64,000 bases of DNA from positions 62,001 through 126,000 of the forward strand of contig NZ_JABRPL010000001.1 of the NCBI RefSeq assembly GCF_013249015.1, written 5' to 3'. Within the stretch, counting starts at the first letter, position 1; each line of letters begins with the position of its first letter. Origin of the DNA: Rathayibacter agropyri. Lineage in GTDB: Bacteria > Actinomycetota > Actinomycetes > Actinomycetales > Microbacteriaceae. The notes under the pieces are model-generated. The model worked only from the letters and a program-made list of their open reading frames with translations, searched no databases and had not been told where the DNA came from. The translations under genes were made by a program, and so were the position numbers. This document shows, piece by piece, positions 30,221 to 39,595 of the stretch.

Positions 30221-31767
30221 CCGAACCCGCCCGCCACGAGTCGGCCCGTCTCGACTCCCTCCGTAGCTGGCACGACGACTGGCGGGGACTGCGCGTGGCC
30301 GTACTGGGCCTCGGGGTCACCGGCTTCTCCGTCGCGGACACGCTGACCGAACTCGGCTCCGACGTGCTGGTCCTCGCCGACCGCGCGGACGAGGAGCGCG
30401 AGCACCTGCTCGAGGTCATCGGCGCGCGCCTGTACCGGGCCGAGCGCCTTGATTCCGTGCCGGACGAGCTGAGCGCCTTTGCACCGGAGCTCGTGGTCGT
30501 TTCGCCCGGGTTCCGGCCGACGCACCCGATCCTGCAGTGGGCAGCGGAGGCGGGCATCGCTGTGTGGGGCGACGTCGAGCTCGCGTGGCGCGTGCGCGAC
30601 AAGGTCGTCCGCGCCGACGGCACGCCCGCCGACTGGGTGGCGGTGACCGGCACGAACGGCAAGACCACGACGGTGCAGCTCACCGCGACGATGCTCGTCG
30701 CCGGTGGCCTGCGCGCCGCCCCGTGCGGCAACATCGGGGTCCCCGTGCTCGATGCCGTCCGGGATCCTCAGGGCTTCGACGTCCTCGTCGTTGAACTCTC
30801 GAGCTATCAGCTGCACTACCTCGGCGCGATCGAGCCGATCGCGAGCGTGTGCCTCAATTTCGCTCTGGACCACCTCGATTGGCACGGCTCCGTCGAGGCG
30901 TATCGCGCCGCCAAGGGCAAGGTTTACGCCGGAACCCGCGTGGCCTGCGTCTACAACCGTGCCGACGCCGCTACCGAGCAGATGGTGCTCGACGCGGAGG
31001 TGACCGAGGGGGCTCGCGCGATCGGCTTCGGCCTCGGCGTGCCCGGCCCCAGCGATTTCGGGATTGTTGACGGAATCCTCTGTGACCGCGCTTTCCTTGA
31101 GGACCGCCGCACGAGCGCGCTCGAGATCGCCACGGTCGATGAGCTGGCCGAGCGGCACCTCGCGGCGCCGCACATCGTGCAGAACGTGCTCGCCGCCGCC
31201 GCCCTCTCCCGCGCGTGCGGGATCGAGGTCGGGGCGATTCGTCGGGCGCTGGCCACCTTCGAACTCGACGCGCACCGCATCGAGGTTGTGGCCGAGCACT
31301 CCGGAGTGACCTGGGTCGATGACTCGAAGGCCACCAACACCCACGCGGCGGATGCCTCCCTGCGGGCGTACCCGTCGGTGGTCTGGGTCGTCGGCGGGCT
31401 GCTGAAGGGCGTCGACGTCGATTCCCTCGTGGCCGCTCACGTCGACCGTCTGCGCGGTGCCGTCGTGATCGGTGCCGATCGCTCGGCGCTGCTCGGAGCA
31501 TTCCGACGACACGCGCCCGCCCTCCCGGTCAGCGAGGTGGTCCCGGATGACACTGGTGCGGTGATGCAGGCGGCCGTCGAGGCCGCCGCGGCGCTCGCCC
31601 GATCGGGCGACGTCGTTCTGCTCGCACCCGCCGCAGCGTCGATGGACCAGTTCCACGACTACGCGGCTCGGGGTCGCTCCTTCGCGGCCGCCGTGGCGAC
31701 ACACCTGGGAGAGGGAGCCGATGACCGCTCCGACGACGAGCCGCCCCACGGGCCTCTCGCGCACTGA
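30217..31767 (+). CDS. murD: UDP-N-acetylmuramoyl-L-alanine--D-glutamate ligase
   Basis: A 516-residue Mur ligase adding D-glutamate to UDP-MurNAc-L-Ala. N-terminal [13 protein letters not shown] binds [16 protein letters not shown] is the ATP loop, SSYQLHYL and [12 protein letters not shown] lie in the central domain, and [16 protein letters not shown] and [16 protein letters not shown] are C-terminal hallmarks. It starts by ATGA overlap with mraY. It is longer than E. coli MurD (438) through a Ser/Arg-rich N-terminus and small insertions. Its last 47 nt overlap the ftsW reading frame. Confidence 0.94.
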   Translation: MTEPARHESARLDSLRSWHDDWRGLRVAVLGLGVTGFSVADTLTELGSDVLVLADRADEEREHLLEVIGARLYRAERLDSVPDELSAFAPELVVVSPGFRPTHPILQWAAEAGIAVWGDVELAWRVRDKVVRADGTPADWVAVTGTNGKTTTVQLTATMLVAGGLRAAPCGNIGVPVLDAVRDPQGFDVLVVELSSYQLHYLGAIEPIASVCLNFALDHLDWHGSVEAYRAAKGKVYAGTRVACVYNRADAATEQMVLDAEVTEGARAIGFGLGVPGPSDFGIVDGILCDRAFLEDRRTSALEIATVDELAERHLAAPHIVQNVLAAAALSRACGIEVGAIRRALATFELDAHRIEVVAEHSGVTWVDDSKATNTHAADASLRAYPSVVWVVGGLLKGVDVDSLVAAHVDRLRGAVVIGADRSALLGAFRRHAPALPVSEVVPDDTGAVMQAAVEAAAALARSGDVVLLAPAAASMDQFHDYAARGRSFAAAVATHLGEGADDRSDDEPPHGPLAH

Positions 31768-32977
31768 GCCGCGCGAGAAGGACCGGAGCGGAGCCCGCAC
31801 TGCGCGGATCGTCCTCTCGAAGGTCTTCGCGTCTCAGTCGCCGAACTTTTACCTGCTCTTCGGCACCACTCTGTTCCTCGTCCTGTTCGGACTGACGATG
31901 GTGCTCTCCTCCTCGTCGGTAACGTCTTTCGTGGCGAGCGACGACTCCTTCGGTGGATTCCTCCGCCAGGGCGGGTTCGCGCTGCTGGGCATCCCGATGA
32001 TGCTCGTCGTCTCGCGCATGCCGATCTCGGTCTGGAAGAGGGCGACACCCGTGCTGCTCATCGCCGGGTGCGTGCTGCAGTTGCTGGTCCTCTTCACCCC
32101 GCTGGGCGAAGCGGTCGGCGGAAACCGCAACTGGATCCGGATGGGCGCTTTCAGCATGCAGCCCTCCGAGATCATCAAGCTCGCTCTCGCGCTGTGGCTG
32201 GGGTTGCTCCTCGCACGGCGCTACCGCGATCCGAAGGACTGGAAGGACGCTCTCGTTCCCGTCCTCATCGTTGGCGGTGCCGCGATCGGGCTGGTCTTGC
32301 TCGGCGGCGACCTTGGCACCGTCGTGATCATGGCCGGGATCCTGTTCGCCGCGCTGTTCTACGCGAATATGCAGCTGCGGGTGCTCGTCCCGCTGGTGGT
32401 CGCCGCATCGATTGGCGCACTTGTGTTCGCCGTGTCGAGCGCCAACCGCCTCACGCGCATCATGTCCTTCCTCGGTGACTGCTCGAACGTCGACGAGTAC
32501 CAGAATTCGTGTTGGCAGCCCGTGCACGGCACCTGGGCAATGGCCTCCGGTGGCATCTTCGGAGTGGGTCTGGGTAACTCCAAGGCCAAGTGGTCGTGGC
32601 TTCCCGCGGCCGACAACGACTACATCTTCGCGATCATCGGCGAGGAGCTCGGGCTGATCGGGGCGATCGTCGTGCTCGCGCTGTTCGTTGTGCTCGCGGT
32701 CGCGTTCTTCCGGGTCATTCATGCGTCGACCGATCCGTTCGTGCGCATCAGCACCGGCGCGATCATGGTGTGGCTGATTGGCCAGGCCTTCGTCAACATC
32801 GGAGTCGTGCTCGGGGTCCTCCCGGTGCTGGGTGTCCCTCTGCCGCTCATCTCCTCCGGAGGCACCGCCCTGCTCAGCTCGCTCCTCGCCATCGGTGTCG
32901 TCCTCTCCTTCGCCCGCACCCAGACAGCTCCGCTGCCGGGCGCGGCGGCGCGGCGTACGAAGAAGGCGGCAGAGTGA
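31721..32977 (+). CDS. ftsW: peptidoglycan glycosyltransferase FtsW
   Basis: A 418-residue SEDS protein that polymerises lipid II at the septum together with FtsI. About ten transmembrane helices follow a 35-residue cytoplasmic N-terminus. SEDS motifs are GGNRNWIRMGAFSMQPSEIIKLAL (a conserved Arg and Pro-Ser-Glu), GGDLGTVVIM with the catalytic-site Asp, and LGVLPVLGVPLPLISSGGTALLSSLLA near the C-terminus. The ATG, preceded by GGAGAGGGAG, lies inside the end of murD, a 47-nt overlap that is unusually long for this cluster. It ends with a 4-nt overlap with murG. Confidence 0.94.
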   Translation: MTAPTTSRPTGLSRTEPREKDRSGARTARIVLSKVFASQSPNFYLLFGTTLFLVLFGLTMVLSSSSVTSFVASDDSFGGFLRQGGFALLGIPMMLVVSRMPISVWKRATPVLLIAGCVLQLLVLFTPLGEAVGGNRNWIRMGAFSMQPSEIIKLALALWLGLLLARRYRDPKDWKDALVPVLIVGGAAIGLVLLGGDLGTVVIMAGILFAALFYANMQLRVLVPLVVAASIGALVFAVSSANRLTRIMSFLGDCSNVDEYQNSCWQPVHGTWAMASGGIFGVGLGNSKAKWSWLPAADNDYIFAIIGEELGLIGAIVVLALFVVLAVAFFRVIHASTDPFVRISTGAIMVWLIGQAFVNIGVVLGVLPVLGVPLPLISSGGTALLSSLLAIGVVLSFARTQTAPLPGAAARRTKKAAE

Positions 32978-34053
32978 CGCGCCACCTGCTGGCCGGAGGC
33001 GGGACCGCCGGCCACGTCAATCCGCTGCTCGCGACCGCCGACGAGATCCGCGCGCGCGACGTCGGCAGCGAGATCCTGGTACTCGGCACGGCCGAGGGGC
33101 TGGAGGCGCGGCTCGTCCCGCTGCGCGGCTACGAACTCTCGGTGATCCCGCGGCTGCCCTTTCCCCGCCGCCCGAACACTGCCGCCCTGCGCTTCCCTGG
33201 CGCATTCCGAGCCACGATCGAGGACATCGTGCGGACGATCCGCGAGCGGAGGATCGACGTGGTCGTGGGCTTCGGCGGGTACGCGGCGGCCCCGGCCTAC
33301 CTCGCGGCGCGGCGGGCGCACGTGCCCTTCGTCGTGCACGAGGCGAACGCTCGCCCCGGCCTTGCGAACCGGCTCGGCGCGCGCTTCACCCCGTTCGTCG
33401 GCGTCGCCTTCGAGGGGACGCCCCTCCCGCACGCCCGCGTGGTCGGCATGCCCCTGCGCCGCGAGATCGCGCAACTCGATCGTGCCGCCGGGCGTGAAGA
33501 GGCGCGGGCCGCCCTGAGGCTTGACCCGGACCGTTCCACGCTGCTCGTGACCGGCGGATCCCTCGGTGCGCGGCGGATCAACGCGACGATCCATGACGCC
33601 GCGCCCGCCCTCCTCGCGACCGGTTTTCAGATCCTGCACATCACCGGGAACCGCGCTGAGATCACCGATCCCGGCATCCCCGGCTACCACCTGCTCTCCT
33701 ACTGCGACCGGATGGATCTCGCCCTCGCGGCGGCTGATCTCGCGGTCTCGCGCGCGGGAGCGGCGACAGTCAGCGAACTCAGCGCCCTGGGCCTGCCCGC
33801 GGTCTACATCCCGTATCCGGTCGGCAACGGCGAGCAGCGCTTCAACGCACGAGGTGTCGTCGACGCCGGGGGAGCGATCCTGGTCGAGGACGCGGCTTTC
33901 GTGCCCGGCTGGGTCGAGCGCGAACTCGTGCCGCTGCTGGCTGACCCTGGTCGCCGCGAGGAGATGGCTCGCCGCGCCGCGCGCGTCGGTGTCCGCGACG
34001 GGTCGGGGAGGCTTGTCGACCTCATCGAGGCGAGTCTCGCCGCGCCGCGATGA
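32974..34053 (+). CDS. murG: UDP-GlcNAc:lipid I N-acetylglucosaminyltransferase
   Basis: A 359-residue GT-B glycosyltransferase that converts lipid I to lipid II on the inner face of the membrane. Motifs are LLAGGGTAGHVNPLLATA (lipid-side glycine loop), VVVGFGGYAAAPAYLAA, HEANARPGLANRL, LVTGGSLGARRIN, and SRAGAATVSELSALGLPAVYIPYP with the UDP-GlcNAc-binding residues, then NGEQRFNA. The GTG start overlaps the ftsW stop by four bases; the long upstream frame is a shadow. murC follows after about 110 nt and may have its own promoter. Confidence 0.95.
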   Translation: MTRHLLAGGGTAGHVNPLLATADEIRARDVGSEILVLGTAEGLEARLVPLRGYELSVIPRLPFPRRPNTAALRFPGAFRATIEDIVRTIRERRIDVVVGFGGYAAAPAYLAARRAHVPFVVHEANARPGLANRLGARFTPFVGVAFEGTPLPHARVVGMPLRREIAQLDRAAGREEARAALRLDPDRSTLLVTGGSLGARRINATIHDAAPALLATGFQILHITGNRAEITDPGIPGYHLLSYCDRMDLALAAADLAVSRAGAATVSELSALGLPAVYIPYPVGNGEQRFNARGVVDAGGAILVEDAAFVPGWVERELVPLLADPGRREEMARRAARVGVRDGSGRLVDLIEASLAAPR

Positions 34054-34095
34054 GCACACTCCGCGCGGCTCCTGAGCGTGCTCGCGCCCACCGTC

Positions 34096-34101
34096 TACAC
34101 T
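34096..34101 (+). promoter_or_regulatory. -10-like hexamer between murG and murC
   Basis: TACACT in the 110-nt gap, one of the few spacers within the dcw cluster, 63 nt before the chosen murC start. No good -35 is visible. Confidence 0.4.
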
Positions 34102-34163
34102 GATCCGGCGCGCGACGCGCGGCCCCTCCCGTGTCGAGCCGACCATCCGAAAGCGAGACCCCC

Positions 34164-35576
34164 GTGATCAAGCCCGACCTTGACATCACTGTCCCTGACG
34201 AACTTGGATCGGTCCACTTCATCGGCATCGGCGGCTCCGGGATGAGCGGGATCGCGCGCCTCTTCCACCACGCCGGCCACCGGGTGACGGGATCGGACGT
34301 GCGCGAGTCGCACCCGATCGAGCAGCTGCGCGAACTGGGCATCCCCGTTGCGATCGGTCACGACGCGGCGAACCTGGACGATGCCGAGGCCGTCGTCGTC
34401 ACCTCCGCACTCTGGCCCGATAACCCGGAGTATCTGCTCGCGAAGGAGCGCGGCCTGCCCGTGCTGCACCGCTCGCAGGCCCTCGCCTGGCTGGTGCGCG
34501 GCAAGCGGCTCGTCGCTGTGGCCGGCGCTCACGGCAAGACCACTTCGACCGGGATGATCGTTACCGGTCTGCTCGGCGTCGATGCCGACCCGAGCTTCGT
34601 CAACGGCGGCATCATCGAGAGCCTCGGCACGTCCTCCGCGGCTGGCTCCGGCGAGACCTTCGTCGTAGAGGCCGACGAGTCCGACGGCAGTTTCCTGCTC
34701 TACGACGCCGCGGTCGCCCTGATCACCAACGTCGATCCCGACCACCTCGACCACTACGGCTCGCTTGAGGCGTTCGAGGAGGCGTTCGTCACCTTTGCGT
34801 CGTCCGCGAGCGAACTCGTCGTCATCTCCTCCGACGATCCCGGCGCGGTCCGCGTCACCGAGCGGCTCACGGGCCGCCGGGTGCTGACCTTCGGCGAGGC
34901 CGAGGGTGCGGATGTCCGTGTTGTCGACCTTGAACTGATCGGCCCCGTCGGCTTCTCCGTCGAGTACGAGGGCCGGCGCTACTCCGCCCGACTGCGCATC
35001 CCCGGCCGACACAACGCGGTCAATGCCGCGGGTGCCTTCGCGGTGCTGGTGGGCCTGGGCTTCGATCCGGCGGCGTCCCTCGAGGCCGTGTCGGCCTTCG
35101 GAGGCACGGAGCGCCGGTTTGAACTGCACGGCTCGGTCCGCGGGGTCAGCGTCTACGACGACTACGCGCACCACCCGACCGAGGTCGCCGCCGCTCTCTC
35201 CGCCGCGCGCACCGTCGTCGGCTCGGGACGCATCATCGCGCTGCACCAGCCCCACCTCTACAGCCGCACCCGCCTCTTCGCACAGGAGTTCGCCGAGACG
35301 CTCGAACGCTACGCCGATGAGACGGTCGTGCTCGACGTCTATGGAGCCCGAGAGGATCCCGAGCCGGGTGTCACCGGCGCTCTCGTCAGCGACAAGTTCG
35401 CCGATTCGTCGCGCGTCTCTTTCGTCCCCGACTGGGCGGAGGCGGCGCGCCGCACCGCCGAGATCGCGCGCGAGGGCGACTTCGTCATCACCCTCGGCTG
35501 CGGTGACGTGTACCGGATCATCCCGCAGGTGCTCGAGTCGCTCGGCGCGAGCGAGGACGCACCGGTCGCACGATGA
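34164..35576 (+). CDS. murC: UDP-N-acetylmuramate--L-alanine ligase
   Basis: A 470-residue Mur ligase joining L-alanine (glycine in some B-type walls) to UDP-MurNAc. Motifs are [18 protein letters not shown] (UDP binding), [13 protein letters not shown] (ATP loop), [23 protein letters not shown] and [16 protein letters not shown]. The GTG at 34164, giving [10 protein letters not shown] and preceded by a GAAAGCGAG sequence, is preferred; an in-frame GTG at 34131 would add 11 residues but has no ribosome-binding site. The gene is followed by ftsQ after 37 nt; murB and ddl are absent from the cluster. Confidence 0.94.
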   Translation: MIKPDLDITVPDELGSVHFIGIGGSGMSGIARLFHHAGHRVTGSDVRESHPIEQLRELGIPVAIGHDAANLDDAEAVVVTSALWPDNPEYLLAKERGLPVLHRSQALAWLVRGKRLVAVAGAHGKTTSTGMIVTGLLGVDADPSFVNGGIIESLGTSSAAGSGETFVVEADESDGSFLLYDAAVALITNVDPDHLDHYGSLEAFEEAFVTFASSASELVVISSDDPGAVRVTERLTGRRVLTFGEAEGADVRVVDLELIGPVGFSVEYEGRRYSARLRIPGRHNAVNAAGAFAVLVGLGFDPAASLEAVSAFGGTERRFELHGSVRGVSVYDDYAHHPTEVAAALSAARTVVGSGRIIALHQPHLYSRTRLFAQEFAETLERYADETVVLDVYGAREDPEPGVTGALVSDKFADSSRVSFVPDWAEAARRTAEIAREGDFVITLGCGDVYRIIPQVLESLGASEDAPVAR

Positions 35577-35613
35577 CCGCGGCCAGCAGGCGGTCGGCGC
35601 GCGGAGAGCGCTC

Positions 35614-36579
35614 GTGAAGCGGCCAGAGGGGACGCGGCCCCAGGTAGAGGAGCAGCCCACCGAGCCAATTCACCTCTCATCGCCGCTCCAGGTGACGGCG
35701 CAACCGTCGCCGCCACCCGCAGCGCACTCCGGTGGTGTCGGGGCTCGGATCGCCGCTGCTCGCTCAGCGTTGGCTAGCGTCCGCCTGCCCAGCGTTCGCC
35801 TGCCCGGGGCCGAAAACCGTGCCGTGAGGCGCGCCGCACGCGAACGGAGACGCTTCGAGCGCGGCGAGGTGCGCCGCTTCACGAAACGAGCCCGTCGTCG
35901 CCGCCTCGTCGCCCTCGTCGTCGCCGGCTCGCTTGTGGCGCTGGCCGCGGTGGTCGGGATCGCCGCGTACTCGCCGCTGATGGCGGTGAGGAGCATCGAG
36001 ATCTCGGGTACCCAGCGAGTCGACGCCGCCGCCCTGCAGGGCGCGCTGGGCGACCAGCTCGGTGTGCCGCTGACGCTCGTCAACCGGGATGAGGTCGGCC
36101 GGGTGCTCGGAGCGTCACCGCTCATCCAGAGCTATTCGGTGCAGACGAGACCCCCCAGCACGCTCGTGATCGCCGTCGTGGAGCGGACGCCGCTCGGAGT
36201 GCTCGCTAAGGACGGGCGGTTCGATCTGGTCGACGCCGCAGGGGTCGTCATCGAGTCGGCCGATGCTGCCCAGGCCGGCTACCCGGTGCTCTCCACGCCG
36301 TCGGGCGACGCCTCCGGAGCCGGTTTCCGGGCCACAGCTCGGGTCCTGCAAACTCTGCCCGCGTCGCTGGCAGGTCAGGTCACCGTAGCGACGGCAACGA
36401 CAGGCGACGACGTCTCGCTGACGCTCGCGAATGGGGCGAGGATCGTCTGGGGCGGCTCGAATGAGTCTGCTCTGAAGGCCGTCGTGCTCGAGAAGTTGAT
36501 GGCCACGACCGATCCCGCGACGATCGCCTCGTATGACGTGTCCTCTCCCCAGGCCGCCGTGGTCGCCCCTCGGCCGTGA
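35614..36579 (+). CDS. ftsQ: cell division protein FtsQ
   Basis: A 321-residue bitopic divisome protein. A basic, Pro-rich cytoplasmic segment of about 100 residues (including RAVRRAARERRRFERGEV) precedes one membrane helix (LVALVVAGSLVALAAVVGIA). The POTRA domain begins with YSPLMAVRSIEISGTQRVD, and is followed by an FtsQ beta domain with RPPSTLVIAVVERTPLGVL. FtsQ scaffolds FtsL/FtsB. The GTG at 35614 sits just behind GGAGAGCG; upstream frame belongs to the murC shadow. It ends 157 bp before ftsZ. Confidence 0.9.
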   Translation: MKRPEGTRPQVEEQPTEPIHLSSPLQVTAQPSPPPAAHSGGVGARIAAARSALASVRLPSVRLPGAENRAVRRAARERRRFERGEVRRFTKRARRRRLVALVVAGSLVALAAVVGIAAYSPLMAVRSIEISGTQRVDAAALQGALGDQLGVPLTLVNRDEVGRVLGASPLIQSYSVQTRPPSTLVIAVVERTPLGVLAKDGRFDLVDAAGVVIESADAAQAGYPVLSTPSGDASGAGFRATARVLQTLPASLAGQVTVATATTGDDVSLTLANGARIVWGGSNESALKAVVLEKLMATTDPATIASYDVSSPQAAVVAPRP

Positions 36580-36686
36580 CCTCCCACGGATCCGCTCGGC
36601 TCTTTGGCGATTGCGGGCGTGTCTGCTGGGAGCGCGCGCCAACTCCGCCTACCGTCGGAGCCGAACCCCAAATGCATACTCAGCAT

Positions 36687-36717
36687 AACTTTAAGCCTCA
36701 ACTACAGGTTTAAGGTT
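36687..36717 (+). promoter_or_regulatory. 12-bp hairpin element in front of ftsZ
   Basis: AACTTTAAGCCT (36687-36698), loop CAACTAC, AGGTTTAAGGTT (36706-36717). Ten Watson-Crick and two G·U pairs form in RNA. This AT-rich block stands out from the GC-rich surroundings and ends 7 nt before the GGAGGCCGGAG ribosome-binding region of ftsZ. It could be an operator or a leader structure controlling ftsZ translation. Confidence 0.65.
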
Positions 36718-36736
36718 CAGCCCGGAGGCCGGAGAC

Positions 36737-37897
36737 GTGACTTCAAACCAGAACTACCTCGCCGTGATTAAGGTCGTCGGCATCGGCGGTGGCGGCGTCA
36801 ACGCCGTCAACCGCATGATCGAGCTCGGCCTGCGCGGTGTCGAATTCATCGCGATCAACACGGACGCCCAGGCGCTCCTGCTGAGCGATGCCGACGTCAA
36901 GCTCGATGTCGGACGCGAGCTGACCCGCGGACTCGGCGCCGGCGCCGATCCGGAGGTCGGCCGCCGCGCCGCCGAGGACCACGCCGAGGAGATCGAGGAA
37001 GTCCTCGCAGGCGCCGACATGGTCTTCGTCACCGCGGGCGAGGGTGGCGGCACCGGCACCGGAGGCGCGCCCGTCGTCGCGCGCATTGCCAAGTCGATCG
37101 GCGCGCTCACCATCGGCGTGGTGACCAAGCCCTTCGGGTTCGAGGGTCGCCGTCGGCAGACGCAGGCCGAGGCGGGCGTCGCGACGCTCAAGAACGAGGT
37201 CGACACCCTCATCGTCGTGCCGAACGACCGCCTGCTCGAGATTAGCGACCGCGGCATCTCGATGCTCGAGGCTTTCGCGACCGCCGACCAGGTGCTCCTC
37301 GCCGGTGTCCAGGGCATCACCGACCTGATCACGACCCCCGGCCTGATCAACCTCGACTTTGCCGATGTCAAGTCGGTCATGCAGGGCGCTGGCTCCGCGC
37401 TGATGGGCATCGGATCCTCCCGAGGCGCCGATCGAGCGATCAAGGCGGCCGAGCTCGCCGTCGCCTCCCCGCTGCTCGAGGCGAGCATCGACGGCGCGCA
37501 CGGAGTGCTCCTCTCGATCCAGGGCGGGTCGAATCTCGGCATCTTCGAGATCAACGACGCCGCCCGCCTCGTGCAGGAGGCAGTGCACGCCGAGGCGAAC
37601 ATCATCTTCGGCGCCGTCATCGACGACACGCTCGGCGATGAGGTGCGGGTCACCGTCATCGCCGCAGGCTTCGACGGCGGGGAGCCGGGTGGTACTGCTC
37701 CGGCTGCCATCGCCCAGCCTCGGCAGCAGCAGAGCGCAGTGACCGAATCGACGGCTGAGCCCGCTCCGACCCCCGTCGCTGCGCCCCCCGCCGGGTCGAT
37801 CTGGTCGAGCACTCCCGTCGCGGCCCCGGCCCCCGTCGCCGACCCGTCGTTCGACGATGATGAGAGTGACCTGGACATCCCCGACTTCCTCAAGTAG
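36737..37897 (+). CDS. ftsZ: cell division protein FtsZ
   Basis: A 386-residue tubulin-like GTPase that polymerises into the Z ring. The N-terminal [17 protein letters not shown] and the tubulin signature [13 protein letters not shown] bind GTP; NDRLL and the T7 loop [11 protein letters not shown] complete the active site across the filament interface. After residue about 316 comes a Pro/Ala-rich linker and the conserved C-terminal peptide DLDIPDFLK, the docking site for SepF. A GTG start follows a GGAGGCCGGAG sequence. The spacer before it holds a 12-bp hairpin and has no other gene. FtsR, encoded at 6.5 kb, activates ftsZ in corynebacteria. Confidence 0.97.
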   Translation: MTSNQNYLAVIKVVGIGGGGVNAVNRMIELGLRGVEFIAINTDAQALLLSDADVKLDVGRELTRGLGAGADPEVGRRAAEDHAEEIEEVLAGADMVFVTAGEGGGTGTGGAPVVARIAKSIGALTIGVVTKPFGFEGRRRQTQAEAGVATLKNEVDTLIVVPNDRLLEISDRGISMLEAFATADQVLLAGVQGITDLITTPGLINLDFADVKSVMQGAGSALMGIGSSRGADRAIKAAELAVASPLLEASIDGAHGVLLSIQGGSNLGIFEINDAARLVQEAVHAEANIIFGAVIDDTLGDEVRVTVIAAGFDGGEPGGTAPAAIAQPRQQQSAVTESTAEPAPTPVAAPPAGSIWSSTPVAAPAPVADPSFDDDESDLDIPDFLK

Positions 37898-37899
37898 CC

Positions 37900-38577
37900 G
37901 TGTCCGATCCGGAACTCGCCGCGCGCTGGGCCCACGTCTCCGAGCGGGTCGTCGACGCGACCCGCTCGGCTGGTCGGGACGCGAGCTCGATCACGACGAT
38001 CGTGGTGACGAAGTTCCATCCGGTGTCGCTGATCCGTGACCTCCTCGCCCTGGGCGTCACCGACTTCGGCGAGAACCGGCACCAGGAGGCGCAGGAGAAG
38101 TCGATCGAGCTCGCAGGCACCCCGGCGGGCTGGCACTTCATCGGCCAGCTGCAGAGCAAGAAGGCGCCGCACGTGCGTCGCTACGCCCGAGCCGTGCATT
38201 CCGTCGACCGCCTTTCCCTGGTGCCGCTGCTCGACGCCGGAGACGGCACGCTCGACGTGTTCCTCCAGGTCAACCTCACGGACGACCCCGAGCGTGGCGG
38301 GGCCGCGCCCGTCGATGTCGAGCCGCTCGCCGAGGCCCTCGCGGAGGCGCCCGGTCTGACTTTTCGCGGCGTGATGGCGGTCGCTCCGCTGGGGGAGGAG
38401 CCGCGCCCGGCCTTCGCCCGTCTGCGTGGCGTCTCGGATCGTGTCCGTGCGGTCGATCCTGCTGCGACAGCGATCTCGGCAGGCATGTCGCACGACTTCG
38501 CTGAGGCGATCGCGGAGGGCGCGACACACCTGCGAATCGGGTCGGCAATCACCGGAGAACGCCCCGCCCGCACCTAA
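37900..38577 (+). CDS. yggS: YggS-family pyridoxal phosphate-binding protein
   Basis: A 225-residue PLP-homeostasis protein (PLPBP), fold-type III. ITTIVVTKFHPVSLI contains the PLP-binding lysine, DFGENRHQEAQEK is the second family block, WHFIGQLQSKKAPHVRRYA the third, and ISAGMSHDFAEAIAEGATHLRIGSAI the phosphate-binding C-terminal block. It starts 2 nt after ftsZ, so it is part of the same transcript. In many actinomycetes pgeF lies between ftsZ and yggS; here it is missing. Confidence 0.92.
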   Translation: MSDPELAARWAHVSERVVDATRSAGRDASSITTIVVTKFHPVSLIRDLLALGVTDFGENRHQEAQEKSIELAGTPAGWHFIGQLQSKKAPHVRRYARAVHSVDRLSLVPLLDAGDGTLDVFLQVNLTDDPERGGAAPVDVEPLAEALAEAPGLTFRGVMAVAPLGEEPRPAFARLRGVSDRVRAVDPAATAISAGMSHDFAEAIAEGATHLRIGSAITGERPART

Positions 38578-38625
38578 CCTCATGGTGACCCACCTGTGGG
38601 CGCAGACACGACACGGAGGACCCCC

Positions 38626-39138
38626 ATGGCCAACCCGCTCAAGAAGACGATGGTCTACCTCGGACTCGCCGACGAAGAGGTCGGATACGAGCGAACCGAA
38701 CCCGTCGAGGCGGCTCCCGCGGCGACGAACCGCTCGCCGCTCTCACCAGTGCACCCCGTCCCGCCCGTCGAGGCGGTACCGCAGCCCCGCGCGACGGTCA
38801 CCCCGCTCCGCAAGTCCACCCCCCAGACCCCGAAGGCGACGGCACACGCCGAGATGAATGAGATCCTCACCGTCCACCCGAAGCAGTACCGCGACGCGCA
38901 AATCATCGCCGAGAACTTCCGCGACGGCATCCCCGTGATCATCAACCTCTCGCAGATGAGCGACGCGGATGCCCGCCGTCTAATCGACTTCGCGAGCGGT
39001 CTCTCGCAGGGCCTCTACGGCCGGATCGAGCGCGTCACGAGCAAGGTCTTCCTGCTCTCCCCCTCGCACATCACGGTCGCCGGCGACTCCGCCTCCGCCG
39101 AGAGCGACGCCGACGCGTCGTTCTTCGCGAAGTCCTGA
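38626..39138 (+). CDS. sepF: cell division protein SepF
   Basis: A 170-residue FtsZ membrane anchor. The N-terminal [18 protein letters not shown] is the amphipathic membrane-binding helix. A Pro-rich linker leads to the core beta domain with [45 protein letters not shown] and [11 protein letters not shown]. It binds the FtsZ C-terminal peptide. The ATG at 38626 has an ideal ACGGAGGA ribosome-binding site 6 nt upstream; an in-frame start at 38596 is less likely. yggT follows after 22 nt. Confidence 0.93.
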   Translation: MANPLKKTMVYLGLADEEVGYERTEPVEAAPAATNRSPLSPVHPVPPVEAVPQPRATVTPLRKSTPQTPKATAHAEMNEILTVHPKQYRDAQIIAENFRDGIPVIINLSQMSDADARRLIDFASGLSQGLYGRIERVTSKVFLLSPSHITVAGDSASAESDADASFFAKS

Positions 39139-39160
39139 TCCTGGGGAGTCCTGACTCTCG

Positions 39161-39466
39161 GTGAACTTCATCGTCTCGCTCCTCGGGAGCGTCCTCTACT
39201 TCCTGCTGCTTCTCTACTTCCTCGCGATGTGGGCGCGCTTCGTGCTCGATCTCGTCCGAGTCATCCGACGCGACTGGCGGCCCCGGGGCGTCGGTCTCGT
39301 CGCGGCCGAGGGTGTGTACACCGTCACGGATCCGCCCATCGGCTTCTTCCGTCGGCTCATCAAGCCGGTTTCGGTGGGGCCGATCGCCCTCGATTTCGGC
39401 TGGAGCCTCACGATGCTCTGCGTCATCGTGGGCATGTACGTCGCCACGTGGCTCCAGCGCGCGTGA
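39161..39466 (+). CDS. yggT: YggT-family membrane protein
   Basis: A 101-residue integral membrane protein with two hydrophobic segments (SLLGSVLYFLLLLYFLAMWAR and FGWSLTMLCVIVGMYVATW) flanking a cytoplasmic loop carrying DPPIGFFRRLIKPV, the YggT signature. It lies between sepF and divIVA, its usual position in Gram-positive bacteria, and is thought to act in membrane or division homeostasis. Function is not established. A GTG start is used. Confidence 0.88.
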   Translation: MNFIVSLLGSVLYFLLLLYFLAMWARFVLDLVRVIRRDWRPRGVGLVAAEGVYTVTDPPIGFFRRLIKPVSVGPIALDFGWSLTMLCVIVGMYVATWLQRA

Positions 39467-39534
39467 CTGTCCCTGTATCGTTGACGGCGACCGGACGTTC
39501 TCCGCGGTGCCAGCACTGCGCCGTGCGCCTGAAG

Positions 39535-39565
39535 TTGCTAGCTTTAGTCGAACGTTGATAAACGT
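39535..39565 (+). promoter_or_regulatory. candidate divIVA promoter with inverted repeat
   Basis: TTGCTA (39535-39540) and an AT-rich GATAAAC region 16-18 nt later could form a promoter. The perfect inverted repeat ACGTT-GATA-AACGT (39552-39565) overlaps the putative -10. It is 30 nt from the divIVA start, in the 129-bp spacer after yggT. Confidence 0.35.
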
Positions 39566-39595
39566 GTACCTACTTGAAATCGAAGGTGGAAAGCC

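Noticed and set aside
39481-39486. TTGACG as a -35 element of divIVA
   Set aside because: No acceptable -10 lies 16-18 bp downstream; the TTGCTA region nearer the gene is more plausible.
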